The position numbers and the translations under genes are program-made. Under the pieces are notes generated by a model, which worked only from the letters and a program-made list of their open reading frames with translations, did not search any database and was not told the DNA's origin. From assembly GCF_900184935.1 (NCBI RefSeq), contig NZ_FXYE01000001.1:682001-746000 (forward strand): 64,000 nt of DNA, given 5' to 3'. This stretch comes from Actibacterium lipolyticum. GTDB lineage: Bacteria > Pseudomonadota > Alphaproteobacteria > Rhodobacterales > Rhodobacteraceae. Below are positions 35,609 to 45,815 of the stretch, one piece after another (position 1 is the stretch's first letter; every line of letters starts with the position of its first letter).

Positions 35609-37246
35609 TCAGTCTGGAAGTTCCTTTGCGATGACGCGCAGTTCGAATTTCTGGATCTTCCCGGTCGAGGTCTTGGGAAGTTCGGCAAACACCACACGTT
35701 TTGGGGTTTTGAACCCGGCAAGGTGTTCACGGCAAAAGCTGATCAAATCAGCCTCGCTTGTGTCTTCACCGTCTTTCAATTCGACAAAGGCGCAGGGGAC
35801 TTCGCCCCATTTTTCGTCGGGTTTGGCGACGACCGCGCACAGCTCCACGGCGGGGTGGTGCATCAGGGCACCCTCAACCTCGACCGACGAGACGTTTTCG
35901 CCGCCCGAGATGATGATGTCTTTCGACCGGTCGGTGATCTTGATGTAGCCATCAGGGTGGCGGAAGGCCACGTCGCCCGAATGGAAATAGCCGCCCTTGA
36001 AGCTTTCGGCGGTGGCTTCGGGGTTCTTGTAATACCCTTTCATCACCGTGTTGCCGCGCATCATGATTTCGCCCGTTGTGGTGCCGTCACGCGGGATGTG
36101 GCTCATGGCCTCATCCATCACGGTTGCCTCTTCCAGCATCGGCATGGCGACGCCGGTGCGGGCCTTGATCGCGGCGCGTTCGTCTTGCGAGCTTCCCCCC
36201 CACAGATCGTCTTGCCATGTGCATTCGGTGGCCGGGCCATAGGTTTCGGTCAGCCCGTAAACCTGCGTGATGTTGAAACCCAGCGGTTCGATCTTGGCCA
36301 ACGTCGCGGCGGGGGGCGGGGCCCCGGCGGTGAATACCTCGACCGTGTGATCGAAGGGCATCCGGTCATCCTCTTTGGCGTTCACGATGGCGTTCAACAC
36401 GATGGGCGCGCCGCCGAAATGCGTGGCCCCATCGACCGAGATCGCGTGATAGATGTTCTTGGCCGTGATATCGCGGCAGCAGATCGTCGTGCCGCCAAGG
36501 GCGGGCATCATCCACGGGTGGCACCAGCTGTTGCAGTGGAACAGCGGCACGATGGTCAACAGGCGCGGGTGCATCACCATGCGCCACGAAATCACCGTGC
36601 CCATCGTGATAAGGTAGGCACCGCGATGATGGTAAACCACGCCCTTGGGCTGCCCCGTGGTGCCCGAGGTATAGTTCAGCGTGATGCTTTCCCATTCGTC
36701 CTGAGGCATGATCCAGTCGAATTTCGGGTCGCCTTCGGCAATTAGGTCTTCGTATTCCGGGTGCCGCCCGTCGGCGTAAAGCCCGGCGTCGTGGTCGGCC
36801 ACTTCGATAATCTGGGGGACGTCGTTGCCATCCATCGCCGATATCGCAGCTTCGGCAAGTGGCATCAGCGCGGTATCGACCAGCACCATCTTTGCCCCGC
36901 TATGCGACAGGATGTAGGTGATCGTTTCAGCCTCTAGCCGCGTGTTGATCGCGTTCAGCACGGCGCCACAGGCCGGCACGCCGAAATGCGCTTCGACTTG
37001 TGCGGTGATATTGGGCAGCAGGCTGGAAACCACATCGCCGGGCTTGATCCCGAGCTTTGCAAGGGCAGAGGCAAGGCGCGTGACGCGTTCGTGCATCTGG
37101 GCATAGGTGAACCGGCGTGAACGATCCAACAGTGCCTCGCGCTGCGGAAAAATGTCTGCCGCGCGGTTCAGGTGTGACAGTGGTGTCAGCGGTACGTGGT
37201 TCGCCGCGCATTTTTCAAGCCCGGTTTCGTCAGCCAGCCAGCCCAT
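35609..37246 (-). CDS. AMP-forming acyl-CoA synthetase (fatty/organic acid type)
   Basis: 545 residues from the ATG at 37246 with GGAGGATATC upstream; the frame is open 99 codons further but without coding signs. Motifs: P-loop NYTSGTTGQPKGV, A5 region QVYGLTETYGP, RTGD-equivalent YFHSGDVA, hinge DRSKDIIISGGENVSSVEVE, and catalytic lysine in KTSTGKIQKFELR. N-terminal PLTPLSHLNRAADIFP is typical of the medium-chain/AAE-like branch. The substrate cannot be fixed from sequence. It is divergent from the sulfotransferase gene and downstream of no obvious partner. Confidence 0.88.
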   Translation of the reverse strand: MGWLADETGLEKCAANHVPLTPLSHLNRAADIFPQREALLDRSRRFTYAQMHERVTRLASALAKLGIKPGDVVSSLLPNITAQVEAHFGVPACGAVLNAINTRLEAETITYILSHSGAKMVLVDTALMPLAEAAISAMDGNDVPQIIEVADHDAGLYADGRHPEYEDLIAEGDPKFDWIMPQDEWESITLNYTSGTTGQPKGVVYHHRGAYLITMGTVISWRMVMHPRLLTIVPLFHCNSWCHPWMMPALGGTTICCRDITAKNIYHAISVDGATHFGGAPIVLNAIVNAKEDDRMPFDHTVEVFTAGAPPPAATLAKIEPLGFNITQVYGLTETYGPATECTWQDDLWGGSSQDERAAIKARTGVAMPMLEEATVMDEAMSHIPRDGTTTGEIMMRGNTVMKGYYKNPEATAESFKGGYFHSGDVAFRHPDGYIKITDRSKDIIISGGENVSSVEVEGALMHHPAVELCAVVAKPDEKWGEVPCAFVELKDGEDTSEADLISFCREHLAGFKTPKRVVFAELPKTSTGKIQKFELRVIAKELPD

Positions 37247-37357
37247 GATATCCTCCCAAATATCTCCTCCGATTGTGATATTGGCGGGCGTTCGGGTGAA
37301 TGAAAAGGTGCGAAACGCATCTTTCCCTGTGCAGGCTTGACGCGCTAGTGTCGCGCT

Positions 37358-37999
37358 ATGATCATCTCGCACGGGCGGCGCTATATTTTTGTTCACATCC
37401 CCAAGACGGGGGGCACGTCCATGGCTTTGGCGCTGGAGGCGCGGGCCAAGGCTGATGACATCCTGATTGGTGACACCCCGAAGGCCGTGAAACGGCGGCA
37501 TCGGTTGAAGGATGTGCAGGTCAGCGGGCGCCTGTGGAAGCATTCGCGCCTAAGCGACATTTACGGCTTGGTGGCGCAGGAACAGGTGGCGGATTACTTT
37601 ACCTTCACGCTTGTTCGGAACCCGTGGGATAGGATGGTCAGCTATTACCACTGGCTGCGCGGGCAGGGGTTTGAGCACCCGGCGGTGAGACTGGCAAAGG
37701 CGCATGACTTCAGTGCATTTCTGAACCACCCGCACACCCAAGCCAGCTTTCGCACCGAAACATTCGGCAGCTATATGTTGGACCAAAAGGGGCAGGAGCA
37801 GTGCGGCGCCTTTATCCGGCTAGAGCATCTGGCCGATGACATCGCGCCGCTAGAGGCGCATTTGGGTTTCACGCTGGATATCCCGCACGAAAACGCGTCT
37901 GACCGCGATGGGTATCACGGTTATTATTCCGATGATGATGCTGGGATGTTGGCCAAGCTGTGTGCCGAAGATATCGAACGGTTCGGCTATTCGTTCTGA
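37358..37999 (+). CDS. Sulfotransferase-family protein
   Basis: 213 residues. The PAPS 5'-phosphosulfate loop is HIPKTGGTS (13-21) and the 3'-phosphate site is TLVRNPWDRMVSYYHW (about 84-99). These are the two hallmark motifs of Golgi-type sulfotransferases, which in bacteria transfer sulfate to sugars, lipids or small molecules. No membrane segment or signal is seen, so it should be cytoplasmic. No glycan or lipid genes are adjacent, so the acceptor is unknown. A 10-bp hairpin separates it from the convergent fadB-like gene. Confidence 0.85.
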   Translation: MIISHGRRYIFVHIPKTGGTSMALALEARAKADDILIGDTPKAVKRRHRLKDVQVSGRLWKHSRLSDIYGLVAQEQVADYFTFTLVRNPWDRMVSYYHWLRGQGFEHPAVRLAKAHDFSAFLNHPHTQASFRTETFGSYMLDQKGQEQCGAFIRLEHLADDIAPLEAHLGFTLDIPHENASDRDGYHGYYSDDDAGMLAKLCAEDIERFGYSF

Positions 38000-38007
38000 C
38001 CGGGGAT

Positions 38008-38035
38008 CACGGCGCGGCGGTTAAACCGCGCCGTG
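38008..38035. terminator. GC-rich hairpin between convergent genes
   Basis: CACGGCGCGG (38008-38017), loop of eight bases, CCGCGCCGTG (38026-38035). It lies between the convergent sulfotransferase and fadB-like genes and could end transcription from both sides. T-runs are weak. Confidence 0.6.
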
Positions 38036-38043
38036 AGGTATTG

Positions 38044-40248
38044 TTAGGCTGCTTTGGCTTCTGGATCGAAGCGGCCATAGAAAGTTTCACCCTTCGCGGC
38101 CATGTCACGCAGAAGCGCAGGTGTCGTGAAACGCGCACCGTGCTTTTCTGTCAGCGCATCGGTCAATTCGACCGCACGCCCCGCGCCCATGATATCAAGC
38201 CAGCTAAGCGGGCCACCGGACCAAGGCGCAAAGCCCCAGCCAAGGATCGCGCCAACGTCACCTTCACGGATATCCATCAGAACGCCATCTTCCAGTGCGC
38301 GAACCGCCTCTAGGACTTGTGCGAACAGCAGGCGGTGCTGAACTTCGGTCACGTCAGGCTGTTCAGCGGCTGCCGGGTATTTCGCGGCCAGACCTTCCCA
38401 AAGGCCGGTACGCTTGCCCTTTTCATCATAGCCATAGAAGCCCGAGTTCGACTTGCGGCCAAGGCGGCCTTCTTCGAACATCCAGAACAGAACCTCATCC
38501 ACCGCATCATCGGGGTATTCGTCGCCCATGGCAGCTTTGGTTGCCTTGGCGATCTTAACACCCAGATCGATCGAGGTTTCATCAACCAGCTGCAGCGGGC
38601 CCAATGGCATACCGACCAGCTTGGCCGCGTTTTCGATGAGGGCGGGGTTTACCCCTTCCTTCACCATGCGGATGCCTTCGTTGATGTATGGAATGATGCA
38701 GCGGTTAGCATAGAAGAAGCGCGCATCGTTCACCACGATCGGGGTCTTGCGGATCTGACGGACGTAATCCAGCGCCTTGGCGGTGGCACGGTCGCCGGTT
38801 TCCTTACCCTTGATGATTTCCACCAGCATCATCTTGTCTACGGGGCTGAAGAAGTGGATGCCGATGTACTGCTCGGGCCGCTTCGAGGCCTTCGCCAGTT
38901 CGCTGATCGGCAGGGTCGAGGTGTTGGTGGCAAAGATGCAATCTTCGCCCACGACAGCTTCGACCTTGGCGGTGACTTCGGCTTTGATGGCTGGGTCTTC
39001 GAACACGGCCTCAACGATCAGGTCGCAGCCTTCCAGCGCGGCGTAATCAGTGGTGGCGGTGATCAGACCAAGGACGGCTTCTTTCTTTTCAGCCGTCGCT
39101 TTGCCGCGTTTGATGCCCTTGTCCATGTAGTCAGCGGTATAGGATTTACCCTTATCCGCCGCTTCCTGTTTCTGGTCGATCAGCACGACTTCGATCCCGG
39201 CAAGCGCCGATACCAGCGAAATGCCAGCACCCATCATGCCCGCGCCCAGAACGCCAACCTTGCTGACCTTCTGATCCGGTACACCGGCGGGGCGCACTGC
39301 GCCTTTTTCCAGTGCTTCTTTGTTCAGGAACAGCGAACGGATCATGGCCGAGGAAGACGGGTTCATCAGAACGTTGGTGAACCAGCGCGCCTCGATCTTC
39401 AGCGCAGCGTCGAATGGCACCAGAGAGCCTTCGTATACAGCTGAAAGCAGGGCCTTGGCCGCTGGGTAAACGCCTTGGGTCTTGCCGTGCACCATCGCCG
39501 ATGCGCCAACGAAGGTCATGAACCCTGCAGGGTGGTAGGGCGCGCCGCCGGGCATTTTGTAACCCTTGGCATCCCATGGTTTCAGGATGTCAGCATCCTT
39601 GGCGTTCAGAACCCATTCCTTCGCAGCCGACATCAGTTCGTCAGCCGGAACAACTTCGTCGATGACGCCAGCGGCCTTCATCTTCTTGGGGTCCTGCATC
39701 TTGCCTTCCAACAGGAAGGGGGCCGCGCCCATTGCGCCCAGCTTGCGCACAAGACGGGTGGTGCCGCCTGCGCCGGGGAAGATGCCGACCATGATTTCCG
39801 GTAGGCCGATCTTGGCCTTCGGATTGTCAGCAACAAAGATGCGGTGACAGGCCAAAGGAACTTCAAGCCCGATGCCAGCCGCCGTGCCGGGCAGGGCGGC
39901 CGCGATCGGCTTGCCGCCTTTGTTGGTCTTGGCGTCCATGCCAGCGCGTTCGATTTTGCGCAGCAGGGCATGCATGCTCATGATGCCGTCGAACAGACCC
40001 TTGGCAGGGTTGTCGCCCGCGCTTTCCTTCATTTCGGCCAGCACGTTCAGGTCCATCCCGCCGGCAAAGTCTTTCTTGCCCGAGGTGATGATAGCGCCTT
40101 TTACGGCGTCGTCGGCCAGCGCTTTGTCGATGCTGGCGTCAAGTTCCTGCAATGCTTCGAACGACATGACGTTCATGCTTTTGCCGGGCACGTCCCACGT
40201 GATGATGGCAACGCCGTCCGCGTCTACGGAATAGTGAAATTCAGCCAT
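38044..40248 (-). CDS. fadB: Bifunctional enoyl-CoA hydratase / 3-hydroxyacyl-CoA dehydrogenase (FadB/FadJ-like)
   Basis: 734 residues. The N-terminal crotonase domain (1 to about 190) has the oxyanion and catalytic segments AALPGTAAGIGLEVPLACH and IGLPEIMVGIFPGAGGTTRL. The dehydrogenase half starts with the NAD site VGVLGAGMMGAGISLVSALAG (about 310) and has catalytic His in IGIHFFSPVDKMMLVEII and the NPALIENAAK/GLP C-terminal domain. It performs the two middle steps of beta-oxidation. It is the last gene of the merR-led fatty acid operon, 12 bases after the thiolase. Confidence 0.95.
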   Translation of the reverse strand: MAEFHYSVDADGVAIITWDVPGKSMNVMSFEALQELDASIDKALADDAVKGAIITSGKKDFAGGMDLNVLAEMKESAGDNPAKGLFDGIMSMHALLRKIERAGMDAKTNKGGKPIAAALPGTAAGIGLEVPLACHRIFVADNPKAKIGLPEIMVGIFPGAGGTTRLVRKLGAMGAAPFLLEGKMQDPKKMKAAGVIDEVVPADELMSAAKEWVLNAKDADILKPWDAKGYKMPGGAPYHPAGFMTFVGASAMVHGKTQGVYPAAKALLSAVYEGSLVPFDAALKIEARWFTNVLMNPSSSAMIRSLFLNKEALEKGAVRPAGVPDQKVSKVGVLGAGMMGAGISLVSALAGIEVVLIDQKQEAADKGKSYTADYMDKGIKRGKATAEKKEAVLGLITATTDYAALEGCDLIVEAVFEDPAIKAEVTAKVEAVVGEDCIFATNTSTLPISELAKASKRPEQYIGIHFFSPVDKMMLVEIIKGKETGDRATAKALDYVRQIRKTPIVVNDARFFYANRCIIPYINEGIRMVKEGVNPALIENAAKLVGMPLGPLQLVDETSIDLGVKIAKATKAAMGDEYPDDAVDEVLFWMFEEGRLGRKSNSGFYGYDEKGKRTGLWEGLAAKYPAAAEQPDVTEVQHRLLFAQVLEAVRALEDGVLMDIREGDVGAILGWGFAPWSGGPLSWLDIMGAGRAVELTDALTEKHGARFTTPALLRDMAAKGETFYGRFDPEAKAA

Positions 40249-40260
40249 TGTTTTTGCTCC

Positions 40261-41472
40261 TTACACGCGTTCGATGATCGTGGCCGCACCCATGCCGGAT
40301 GCGATACAGAGGGTGGCAAGGCCGACCTCTTTGTCGCTGCGCTCCAGCTCGTCCAGAAGGGTGCCGATGATGATCGCGCCGGTGGCGCCCAGCGGGTGAC
40401 CCATCGCGATGGAGCCGCCGTTTACGTTGACCTTGTCGTGGTCCACGTTGAACGCCTGCATGAAACGCAGCACAACGGATGCGAAGGCTTCGTTCACTTC
40501 GAACAGGTCGATATCGGAAATCGCCATGCCGTGATCTGCAAGGATCTTTTCGGTCACCGGAACCGGGCCGGTCAGCATGATGGTCGGGTCGGTACCGATT
40601 TTAGCGGTCGCACGGATGCGCGCGCGTGGCTTCAGGCCGTATTTCTCACCGAACTCTTTGCTGCCGATCAGAACACCAGCCGAACCATCCACGATGCCAG
40701 AGCTGTTGCCAGCGTGGTGGATGTGGTTGATCCGCTCTAGGTGCGGGTATTTCATCAGGGCGATCTTATCAAAGCCGGGCATGCTTTCGCCCATATCTTT
40801 GAACGACGCTTTCAGGCTGCCAAGCGCCTGCATGTCGGTGCCGGGGCGCATGTATTCATCGTGGTCCAGAATCGGTAGGCCGTTCACGTCACGCACGGTG
40901 ATCACCGACTTGGCGAAACGGTTGTCTTTCCATGCGGCTTCGGCGCGGTTCTGGGATTCCACGGCCAGCGCATCGGCATCGTCACGGGTGAACCCGTATT
41001 CGGTTGCGATGATGTCAGCGGAAATACCCTGAGGCACGAAGTATGTTTTTAGCGCAAGCGAGGGGTCAACGGCAATTGCCGCGCCGTCGCTGCCCATGGC
41101 CACGCGGCCCATCATTTCAACGCCGCCCGCGATGTATGCTTCGCCTGCGCCGCCCTTAACTTGGTTCGCGGCAAGGTTCACAGCTTCCATGCCGGATGCA
41201 CAGAAACGGTTGATCGCAAGACCGGGGATAGATTCATCAAGGTTGGATGCCAAAACAGCTGAACGCGCAAGGCAGCCGCCCTGTTCGCCAACCTGAGTAA
41301 CGTTGCCCCAGATCACATCCTCAACAGCGTGGCCTTCAAGGTTGTTACGCTCTTTCAGGGCGTCCAGAACCTGCGCAGACAGGCGCAGCGAGGTGACTTC
41401 GTGCAAAGAGCCGTCTTTGCGGCCCTTGCCGCGCGGTGTGCGCACGGCGTCATAAATATAGGCTTCGGTCAT
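40261..41472 (-). CDS. fadA: Acetyl-CoA C-acyltransferase (thiolase)
   Basis: 403 residues of the degradative thiolase type. The nucleophile cysteine is in NRFCASGMEAVN (about residue 90), the second cysteine in LCIASGMGAATI near the C-terminus, with NEAFASV and GGSIAMGHPLGATG supplying the other catalytic residues. It cleaves 3-ketoacyl-CoA to acetyl-CoA. It is followed by the fadB-like gene, the usual FadA-FadB complex pairing. Confidence 0.95.
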   Translation of the reverse strand: MTEAYIYDAVRTPRGKGRKDGSLHEVTSLRLSAQVLDALKERNNLEGHAVEDVIWGNVTQVGEQGGCLARSAVLASNLDESIPGLAINRFCASGMEAVNLAANQVKGGAGEAYIAGGVEMMGRVAMGSDGAAIAVDPSLALKTYFVPQGISADIIATEYGFTRDDADALAVESQNRAEAAWKDNRFAKSVITVRDVNGLPILDHDEYMRPGTDMQALGSLKASFKDMGESMPGFDKIALMKYPHLERINHIHHAGNSSGIVDGSAGVLIGSKEFGEKYGLKPRARIRATAKIGTDPTIMLTGPVPVTEKILADHGMAISDIDLFEVNEAFASVVLRFMQAFNVDHDKVNVNGGSIAMGHPLGATGAIIIGTLLDELERSDKEVGLATLCIASGMGAATIIERV

Positions 41473-41486
41473 GTTTGCCTCTCTTC

Positions 41487-42125
41487 TTAAGTATTTCGGT
41501 CCGCGGGGGAACCGGGCATCAGGTCATATGGGGGTTTCCAGCCGGGCAGGGCGGCGATGCGGTCCAGCCAGGCGTCGATATTCGGGTAATCCTTGCGGTC
41601 AAAGCCGAAGGGTTCGGGGTAATACAGGTACCCACAGCAGGCGAAGTCGGCGATCGTGGGCGCGTCACCCACCAGCCAATCTTTGTCGGCCAGCTCAGCC
41701 TCCAACACCTTTAGCGCGGCGCGCAGGCGGCCCTGCAAGAAGGCAATGACATCAGCCGAACGTTTGTCTTCCGGTAGGAAGTTCATCATGAACCGCGTGG
41801 TGCCTGCTTGGCTGGACATCTTGTGATTGTCCCAGAACAGCCAGCGCAGAACCTCGCGCCGTTCCGCCGCGCTGCGCCCGCCGAACTTTCCGGTCTTGGA
41901 CGAGATGTAATCTTGGATCACGCCCGACTGGCTGAGCGTGACGTCGCCGTCCACCATTACGGGAACTTCACCCATCGGGTTCAGTTCCTGAAACGCTGGT
42001 GTGCGTGCCTCGCCGTTGAAGAAATCAACGAAAACGGGTTCCCAATCGACCTCGGCCAATTGCAGCGTCAGCGCGGCCTTATAGGCGTTCCCGCTTTCGC
42101 CGAAGCAATAAAGTTTGATCGTCAT
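41487..42125 (-). CDS. Glutathione S-transferase family protein
   Basis: 212 residues: N-terminal thioredoxin-fold domain (MTIKLYCFGESGNAYKAALTL, ELNPMGEVPVMVDGD, then LSQSGVIQDYI, which binds the glutathione gamma-glutamyl part) and C-terminal helical domain from about 85 with TIADFACCGYLYYPEP. A serine or tyrosine near residue 11-15 would activate the thiol. It sits inside the beta-oxidation operon between an acyl-CoA dehydrogenase and thiolase; possible roles are removal of reactive enoyl or aldehyde products or a glutathione-dependent catabolic step. This is inference. Confidence 0.88.
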   Translation of the reverse strand: MTIKLYCFGESGNAYKAALTLQLAEVDWEPVFVDFFNGEARTPAFQELNPMGEVPVMVDGDVTLSQSGVIQDYISSKTGKFGGRSAAERREVLRWLFWDNHKMSSQAGTTRFMMNFLPEDKRSADVIAFLQGRLRAALKVLEAELADKDWLVGDAPTIADFACCGYLYYPEPFGFDRKDYPNIDAWLDRIAALPGWKPPYDLMPGSPADRNT

Positions 42126-42138
42126 GGTGTCTCCCCAG

Positions 42139-43281
42139 TCACAGCGATCTTGCGATCAGCTCTTTCATGATCTCATTGGTGCCACCATAGATGCGCTGCA
42201 CCCGGGCATCCGTCCACATTTCCGCCACGTCGTATTCCTGCATGAAGCCGTAACCGCCGTGCAGTTGCAGACATTCATCCAACACTTCGCCTTGCGTGTC
42301 GGTCAGCCAGTATTTGGACATGGCGGCCTTTTCGACGGACAGTTCACCGCGCAGATGTTCGGCGATGCATTCATCCAGAAACGCGCGGGCGACGGCGGTT
42401 TTGGTTTTGCATTCGGCCAGCTTGAAACGGGTGTTCTGGAACTGGGTCAGGGGCCCGCCGAATGCCTCGCGTTCTTTGCAGTATTGGATGGTGCGTTCGA
42501 CCGCGCCTTCCATGGCACCCACGGCGCCACAGCCGATGATCAGGCGTTCCTGCGGAAGCTGCATCATCATCTGGGCAAAGCCCTTGCCTTCATCCCCGCC
42601 AAGAATGTTTTCCGGCGGAATTTCGACATTGTCGAAGAACAGTTCGGATGTGTCGGCAGCGTGGCAGCCGATTTTTTCAAGGTTGCGGCCGCGGCTGAAC
42701 CCTTCGGCCCCATCCGTTTCGACCACAACCAAAGAGATGCCCTTGGCCCGTTCATTGGGGTCGGTCTTGGCCGCAACGACGATAAGGTTCGCGTGCTGGC
42801 CGTTGGTGATGAACGTCTTTTGGCCTGACAGGCGATAGCTGTTGCCTTCGCGCAGGGCCTTGGTGCGGATGCCCTGAACATCGGACCCGCCCGACGGTTC
42901 AGTCATCGCAAGCGCGCCGACAAGTTCGCCGCTAACCATCTTGGGCAACCAGCGCTGTTTCTGTTCCTCGGTGCCATAGGCCAGAATGTAATGGCCAACG
43001 ATGCCGGAATGGATGCCGTGGCCCCAGCTGGCCAGATTGGCCCGCGACGCTTCGGTCAGGATTACCGCCTCGTGCCCGAAATCACCGCCGACACCGCCGT
43101 ATTCTTCGGGGATAGAAGGGCAAAGTAGGCCCAGTTCACCGGCTTGCGCCCATGTGCTGCGGTCCATCTCTCCCTGTTTGCGCCAGCGGTCGAAATGCGG
43201 GCGCCATTCGTCGTTGATGAACTTCTGCGTCATTTCAGCGAGCATTTTGTGCTCGTCCGTCATCCAGTTCGCGCTCATCAT
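42139..43281 (-). CDS. Acyl-CoA dehydrogenase (long-chain/isovaleryl-type active site)
   Basis: 380 residues, ATGATG start after GGGAGGGG (43281 or 43278). FAD motifs are [14 protein letters not shown] and the FITNGQHAN segment. The usual C-terminal glutamate position of the medium-chain class reads IYGGTNEI, with Gly instead of Glu, so the catalytic base should come from helix G, in LPQERLIIG or AMEGAVERT, as in long-chain and isovaleryl enzymes. It introduces the 2,3 double bond into acyl-CoA and passes electrons to ETF. Second dehydrogenase of the operon. Confidence 0.93.
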   Translation of the reverse strand: MMSANWMTDEHKMLAEMTQKFINDEWRPHFDRWRKQGEMDRSTWAQAGELGLLCPSIPEEYGGVGGDFGHEAVILTEASRANLASWGHGIHSGIVGHYILAYGTEEQKQRWLPKMVSGELVGALAMTEPSGGSDVQGIRTKALREGNSYRLSGQKTFITNGQHANLIVVAAKTDPNERAKGISLVVVETDGAEGFSRGRNLEKIGCHAADTSELFFDNVEIPPENILGGDEGKGFAQMMMQLPQERLIIGCGAVGAMEGAVERTIQYCKEREAFGGPLTQFQNTRFKLAECKTKTAVARAFLDECIAEHLRGELSVEKAAMSKYWLTDTQGEVLDECLQLHGGYGFMQEYDVAEMWTDARVQRIYGGTNEIMKELIARSL

Positions 43282-43306
43282 CCCCTCCCTTGAATGTGTC
43301 GCTTGG

Positions 43307-43519
43307 TTAGCGTTTTCGCGCTTCCAGCTCTGAATTGAAAATTCTAAGCCGGTGCGAAAGATTGTCCTGATCCGTCACGCTTTCGAAATGTTCGAACAGA
43401 AATGAAAGCGCTTCGCCTTCATCCAGACCGGCTTCACGCGAAAAGCGTTTCAGCCTGCGGTATCCGTCTTCTGTCATGGCAATCGGAAAGCGGCGTGTCA
43501 GGCGTAGGCGTTTTGGCAA
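43307..43519 (-). CDS. Small basic protein, possibly a ribbon-helix-helix DNA-binding protein
   Basis: 70 residues. The N-terminal part ([20 protein letters not shown]) suggests a short beta-strand followed by two helices ([26 protein letters not shown]), as in ribbon-helix-helix proteins, with a charged C-terminal helix. The call is a guess from pattern only. It lies within the fatty acid operon between the two acyl-CoA dehydrogenase genes, 25 bases before the second. It could be a local regulator or an unrelated small protein. Confidence 0.55.
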   Translation of the reverse strand: MPKRLRLTRRFPIAMTEDGYRRLKRFSREAGLDEGEALSFLFEHFESVTDQDNLSHRLRIFNSELEARKR

Positions 43520-43556
43520 TGTAACCTCCGTTTAGTGGGGCAGAGCGGGCAGATGG

Positions 43557-43581
43557 CGAAGCCACCAAAACAGTGGCTTCG
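43557..43581 (-). other. Intra-operon hairpin
   Basis: CGAAGCCAC and GTGGCTTCG (9 bp) around a 7-base loop, in the 99-base gap after the DmdC-like gene. A weaker CACCC/GGGTG stem lies between it and the stop codon. Without a T-tract these probably protect or process the transcript and may lower expression of downstream genes. Confidence 0.5.
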
Positions 43582-43618
43582 ACCCTTTGCATTACACCCA
43601 GCCCCAACGGGTGGGCGA

Positions 43619-45397
43619 TCAGAAGTTCGCCGCGTCCAGTGCCATTACGGTGTCTGCACCGCTTTCGATACGCGCAAGGTGCATCGACGTAGCAGGCAGT
43701 TGGCGGGCCATGTAATAGCGGCCAGTCGCGATCTTCGTGTTGTAGAATTCTACATCCGAAGCGCCGCCTTCAAGAGCCTCCATCGAAGCTTTCGCCATTT
43801 GCGCCCACATCAGGCCAAGGCAAACATGGCCGAACATGTGCATGAAGTCGTAAGAGCCGGACAAAGCGTTGTTCGGGTTCTTCATACCATTTTGCATGAA
43901 GTACATGCCAGCGGCCTGAAGATCTTTCGACGCTTTCTTCAGTGGCTCAAGGAAATCAGCCTTCAGTGCTTCGTTGCCATCGTTTTCTTTGATGAAGTTT
44001 TTCACCATTTCAAAGAACGCCATCACGTGCTTGCCGCCATCCTGCGCCAGCTTACGGCCCACAAGGTCCAGCGCCTGAACGCCGTTGGCACCTTCGTAGA
44101 TCATGGCGATACGCGCATCACGAGCGAACTGGGACATACCCCATTCTTCGATATAGCCGTGGCCGCCGTAAACCTGCTGCGCCTGCGTGGCCATTTCAAA
44201 GCCCTTGTCGGTCTGGAAACCCTTGATGACCGGGGTCATCAAAGAGATCAGGCCTTCGGCATCTTTGTCGCCACTTTTGTGCGCCTTGTCGATCAACGAG
44301 GCACCCCAGAACGTGAACGCGCGCGCGCCTTCGACGAACGACTTCTGGTCCATCAGGTTGCGGCGGATATCAGGGTGAACGATCAGCGGGTCAGCCGGGC
44401 CATCGGGGTTTTTCGCGCCTGTCACGTCGCGGCCCTGAAGGCGGTCGTTCGCATAGATCACAGCGTTCTGATACGCGGCTTCGGCCTGTGCGTAACCCTG
44501 AAGCCCAACGCCAAGGCGGGCTTCGTTCATCATGGTGAACATCGCGCGCATGCCTTTGTGCATGTCGCCGATCAGGTAACCGGTCGCGCCGTCATAATCC
44601 ATCACGCAGGTGGAGTTGCCGTGGATGCCCATCTTTTCTTCGATCTTGCCGACAGAAACGCCGTTACGATCACCCAGAGAGCCGTCATCATTCACGATGA
44701 ACTTAGGCACGATGAACAGGCTGACGCCTTTGATGCCTTCGGGGCCGCCTGGAATTTTCGCCAGAACAAGGTGGATGATGTTTTCCGCCATGTCGTGATC
44801 GCCAGCCGAGATAAAGATCTTCTGGCCAGTTACCTTGTACGAACCGTCGTCCTGTGGCTCTGCCTTGGTGCGCATCAGGCCCAAGTCGGTGCCGCAATGC
44901 GGTTCGGTCAGGTTCATGGTGCCTGTCCATTCACAGGTCACCATCTTGGGAAGGAACTTCGCCTTCTGTTCGGCGGAACCGTGAGCGTGGATCGCGGAAT
45001 AAGCGCCGTGGGTCAGGCCCTGATACATGTTGAACGCCATGTTGGCCGAAACGAAGATTTCGCCAACCGCAGTTGCAAGCACATAAGGCATGCCCTGACC
45101 GCCGTATTCGGGGTCACAGTCCAGCGCGGTCCAGCCGCCTTCTTTGATCTTTTCGAAGGCTTCTTTAAATCCGGTCGGCGTGCGCACGACGCCGTTTTCC
45201 AGAACACAGCCTTCAGTATCGCCCACTACGTTCAATGGGGCCAACACATCAGAGGCCAGCTTGCCAGCTTCTTCCAAAACGGCAGATGTGAAATCTGCTT
45301 CGAGTTCGTCGTAGCCTTCGATGTCGCTTTTGGACACGTTCAGCAGGTCATGCAGAAGGAACTGCATATCCTTGGTAGGCGCTGTGTATGCTGGCAT
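43619..45397 (-). CDS. DmdC-like acyl-CoA dehydrogenase with C-terminal domain
   Basis: 592 residues, the length of the 3-methylmercaptopropionyl-CoA dehydrogenase (DmdC)-like branch rather than the usual 380. It starts [22 protein letters not shown] and substrate motifs are [19 protein letters not shown] and [13 protein letters not shown]; catalytic Glu is in [16 protein letters not shown]; the extra C-terminal domain follows (about 470-592). In roseobacters this branch includes DmdC of DMSP demethylation, but several paralogs serve ordinary fatty acids. Context (thiolase, FadB, MerR) points to fatty acid oxidation. It follows the merR gene by 18 bases. Confidence 0.9.
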   Translation of the reverse strand: MPAYTAPTKDMQFLLHDLLNVSKSDIEGYDELEADFTSAVLEEAGKLASDVLAPLNVVGDTEGCVLENGVVRTPTGFKEAFEKIKEGGWTALDCDPEYGGQGMPYVLATAVGEIFVSANMAFNMYQGLTHGAYSAIHAHGSAEQKAKFLPKMVTCEWTGTMNLTEPHCGTDLGLMRTKAEPQDDGSYKVTGQKIFISAGDHDMAENIIHLVLAKIPGGPEGIKGVSLFIVPKFIVNDDGSLGDRNGVSVGKIEEKMGIHGNSTCVMDYDGATGYLIGDMHKGMRAMFTMMNEARLGVGLQGYAQAEAAYQNAVIYANDRLQGRDVTGAKNPDGPADPLIVHPDIRRNLMDQKSFVEGARAFTFWGASLIDKAHKSGDKDAEGLISLMTPVIKGFQTDKGFEMATQAQQVYGGHGYIEEWGMSQFARDARIAMIYEGANGVQALDLVGRKLAQDGGKHVMAFFEMVKNFIKENDGNEALKADFLEPLKKASKDLQAAGMYFMQNGMKNPNNALSGSYDFMHMFGHVCLGLMWAQMAKASMEALEGGASDVEFYNTKIATGRYYMARQLPATSMHLARIESGADTVMALDAANF

Positions 45398-45415
45398 CTT
45401 ATTCTCCCATGATCG

Positions 45416-45814
45416 TTATTCGGCGGCGGCTTGCCGCCCATACTCGTCAAGGCGGTTTTCCACCCAGCCGAGTTGTTCTTTTAGGTCTGCAATTGCTTCG
45501 TCCAGTTCGGCGCGCTGACTTTCCATGTCAGCCAGTCGCGCGCAGGCGACTTCGTGCGTGCGGCGAAGCTGTGTCTCTTGTTGGTCACCGATTGTGTACA
45601 GTTCCAGCAGTTGACGAATTTCTTCCAAGCTGAAGCCGAAGCGCTTGCCGCGCAGGATCAGCGTAAGACGCGCCCGGTCGCGCTTTGTGAAAAGCCGTTT
45701 CTGCCCTTCGCGGATAGGGAACAAAAGTTCCTTGGATTCGTAAAAACGCAATGTGCGTGGCGTCACTTCGTACATGTCGCACATTTGCCGGATCGTCATT
45801 GTGCTCTCGGTCAT
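45416..45814 (-). CDS. MerR-family regulator of acyl-CoA catabolism (LiuR/PsrA-like position)
   Basis: 132 residues. The N-terminal winged helix-turn-helix (TIRQMCDMYEVTPRTLRFYESK, then RLFTKRDRARLTLILRGKRFGFSLEEIRQLLELY) is the MerR fold; the C-terminal coiled coil (about 80-120) mediates dimerisation. It lacks the cysteine pairs of metal-sensing MerR proteins, as do the LiuR-type fatty and branched-chain acid regulators. As the first gene of the fad operon it is the likely repressor, sensing an acyl-CoA. Candidate operators are at 45816-45831 and 45868-45908. Confidence 0.88.
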   Translation of the reverse strand: MTESTMTIRQMCDMYEVTPRTLRFYESKELLFPIREGQKRLFTKRDRARLTLILRGKRFGFSLEEIRQLLELYTIGDQQETQLRRTHEVACARLADMESQRAELDEAIADLKEQLGWVENRLDEYGRQAAAE

Positions 45815-45815
45815 A

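Noticed and set aside
35609-37246. Acyl-CoA synthetase as DmdB of DMSP degradation
   Set aside because: The N-terminus and overall layout differ from DmdB proteins I recall, and no dmd partner gene is adjacent.
43535-45412. Long plus-strand open frame of 625 codons opposite the DmdC-like gene
   Set aside because: It is antisense to a gene with complete acyl-CoA dehydrogenase motifs, and its translation has no recognisable domain. High GC gives long shadow frames.
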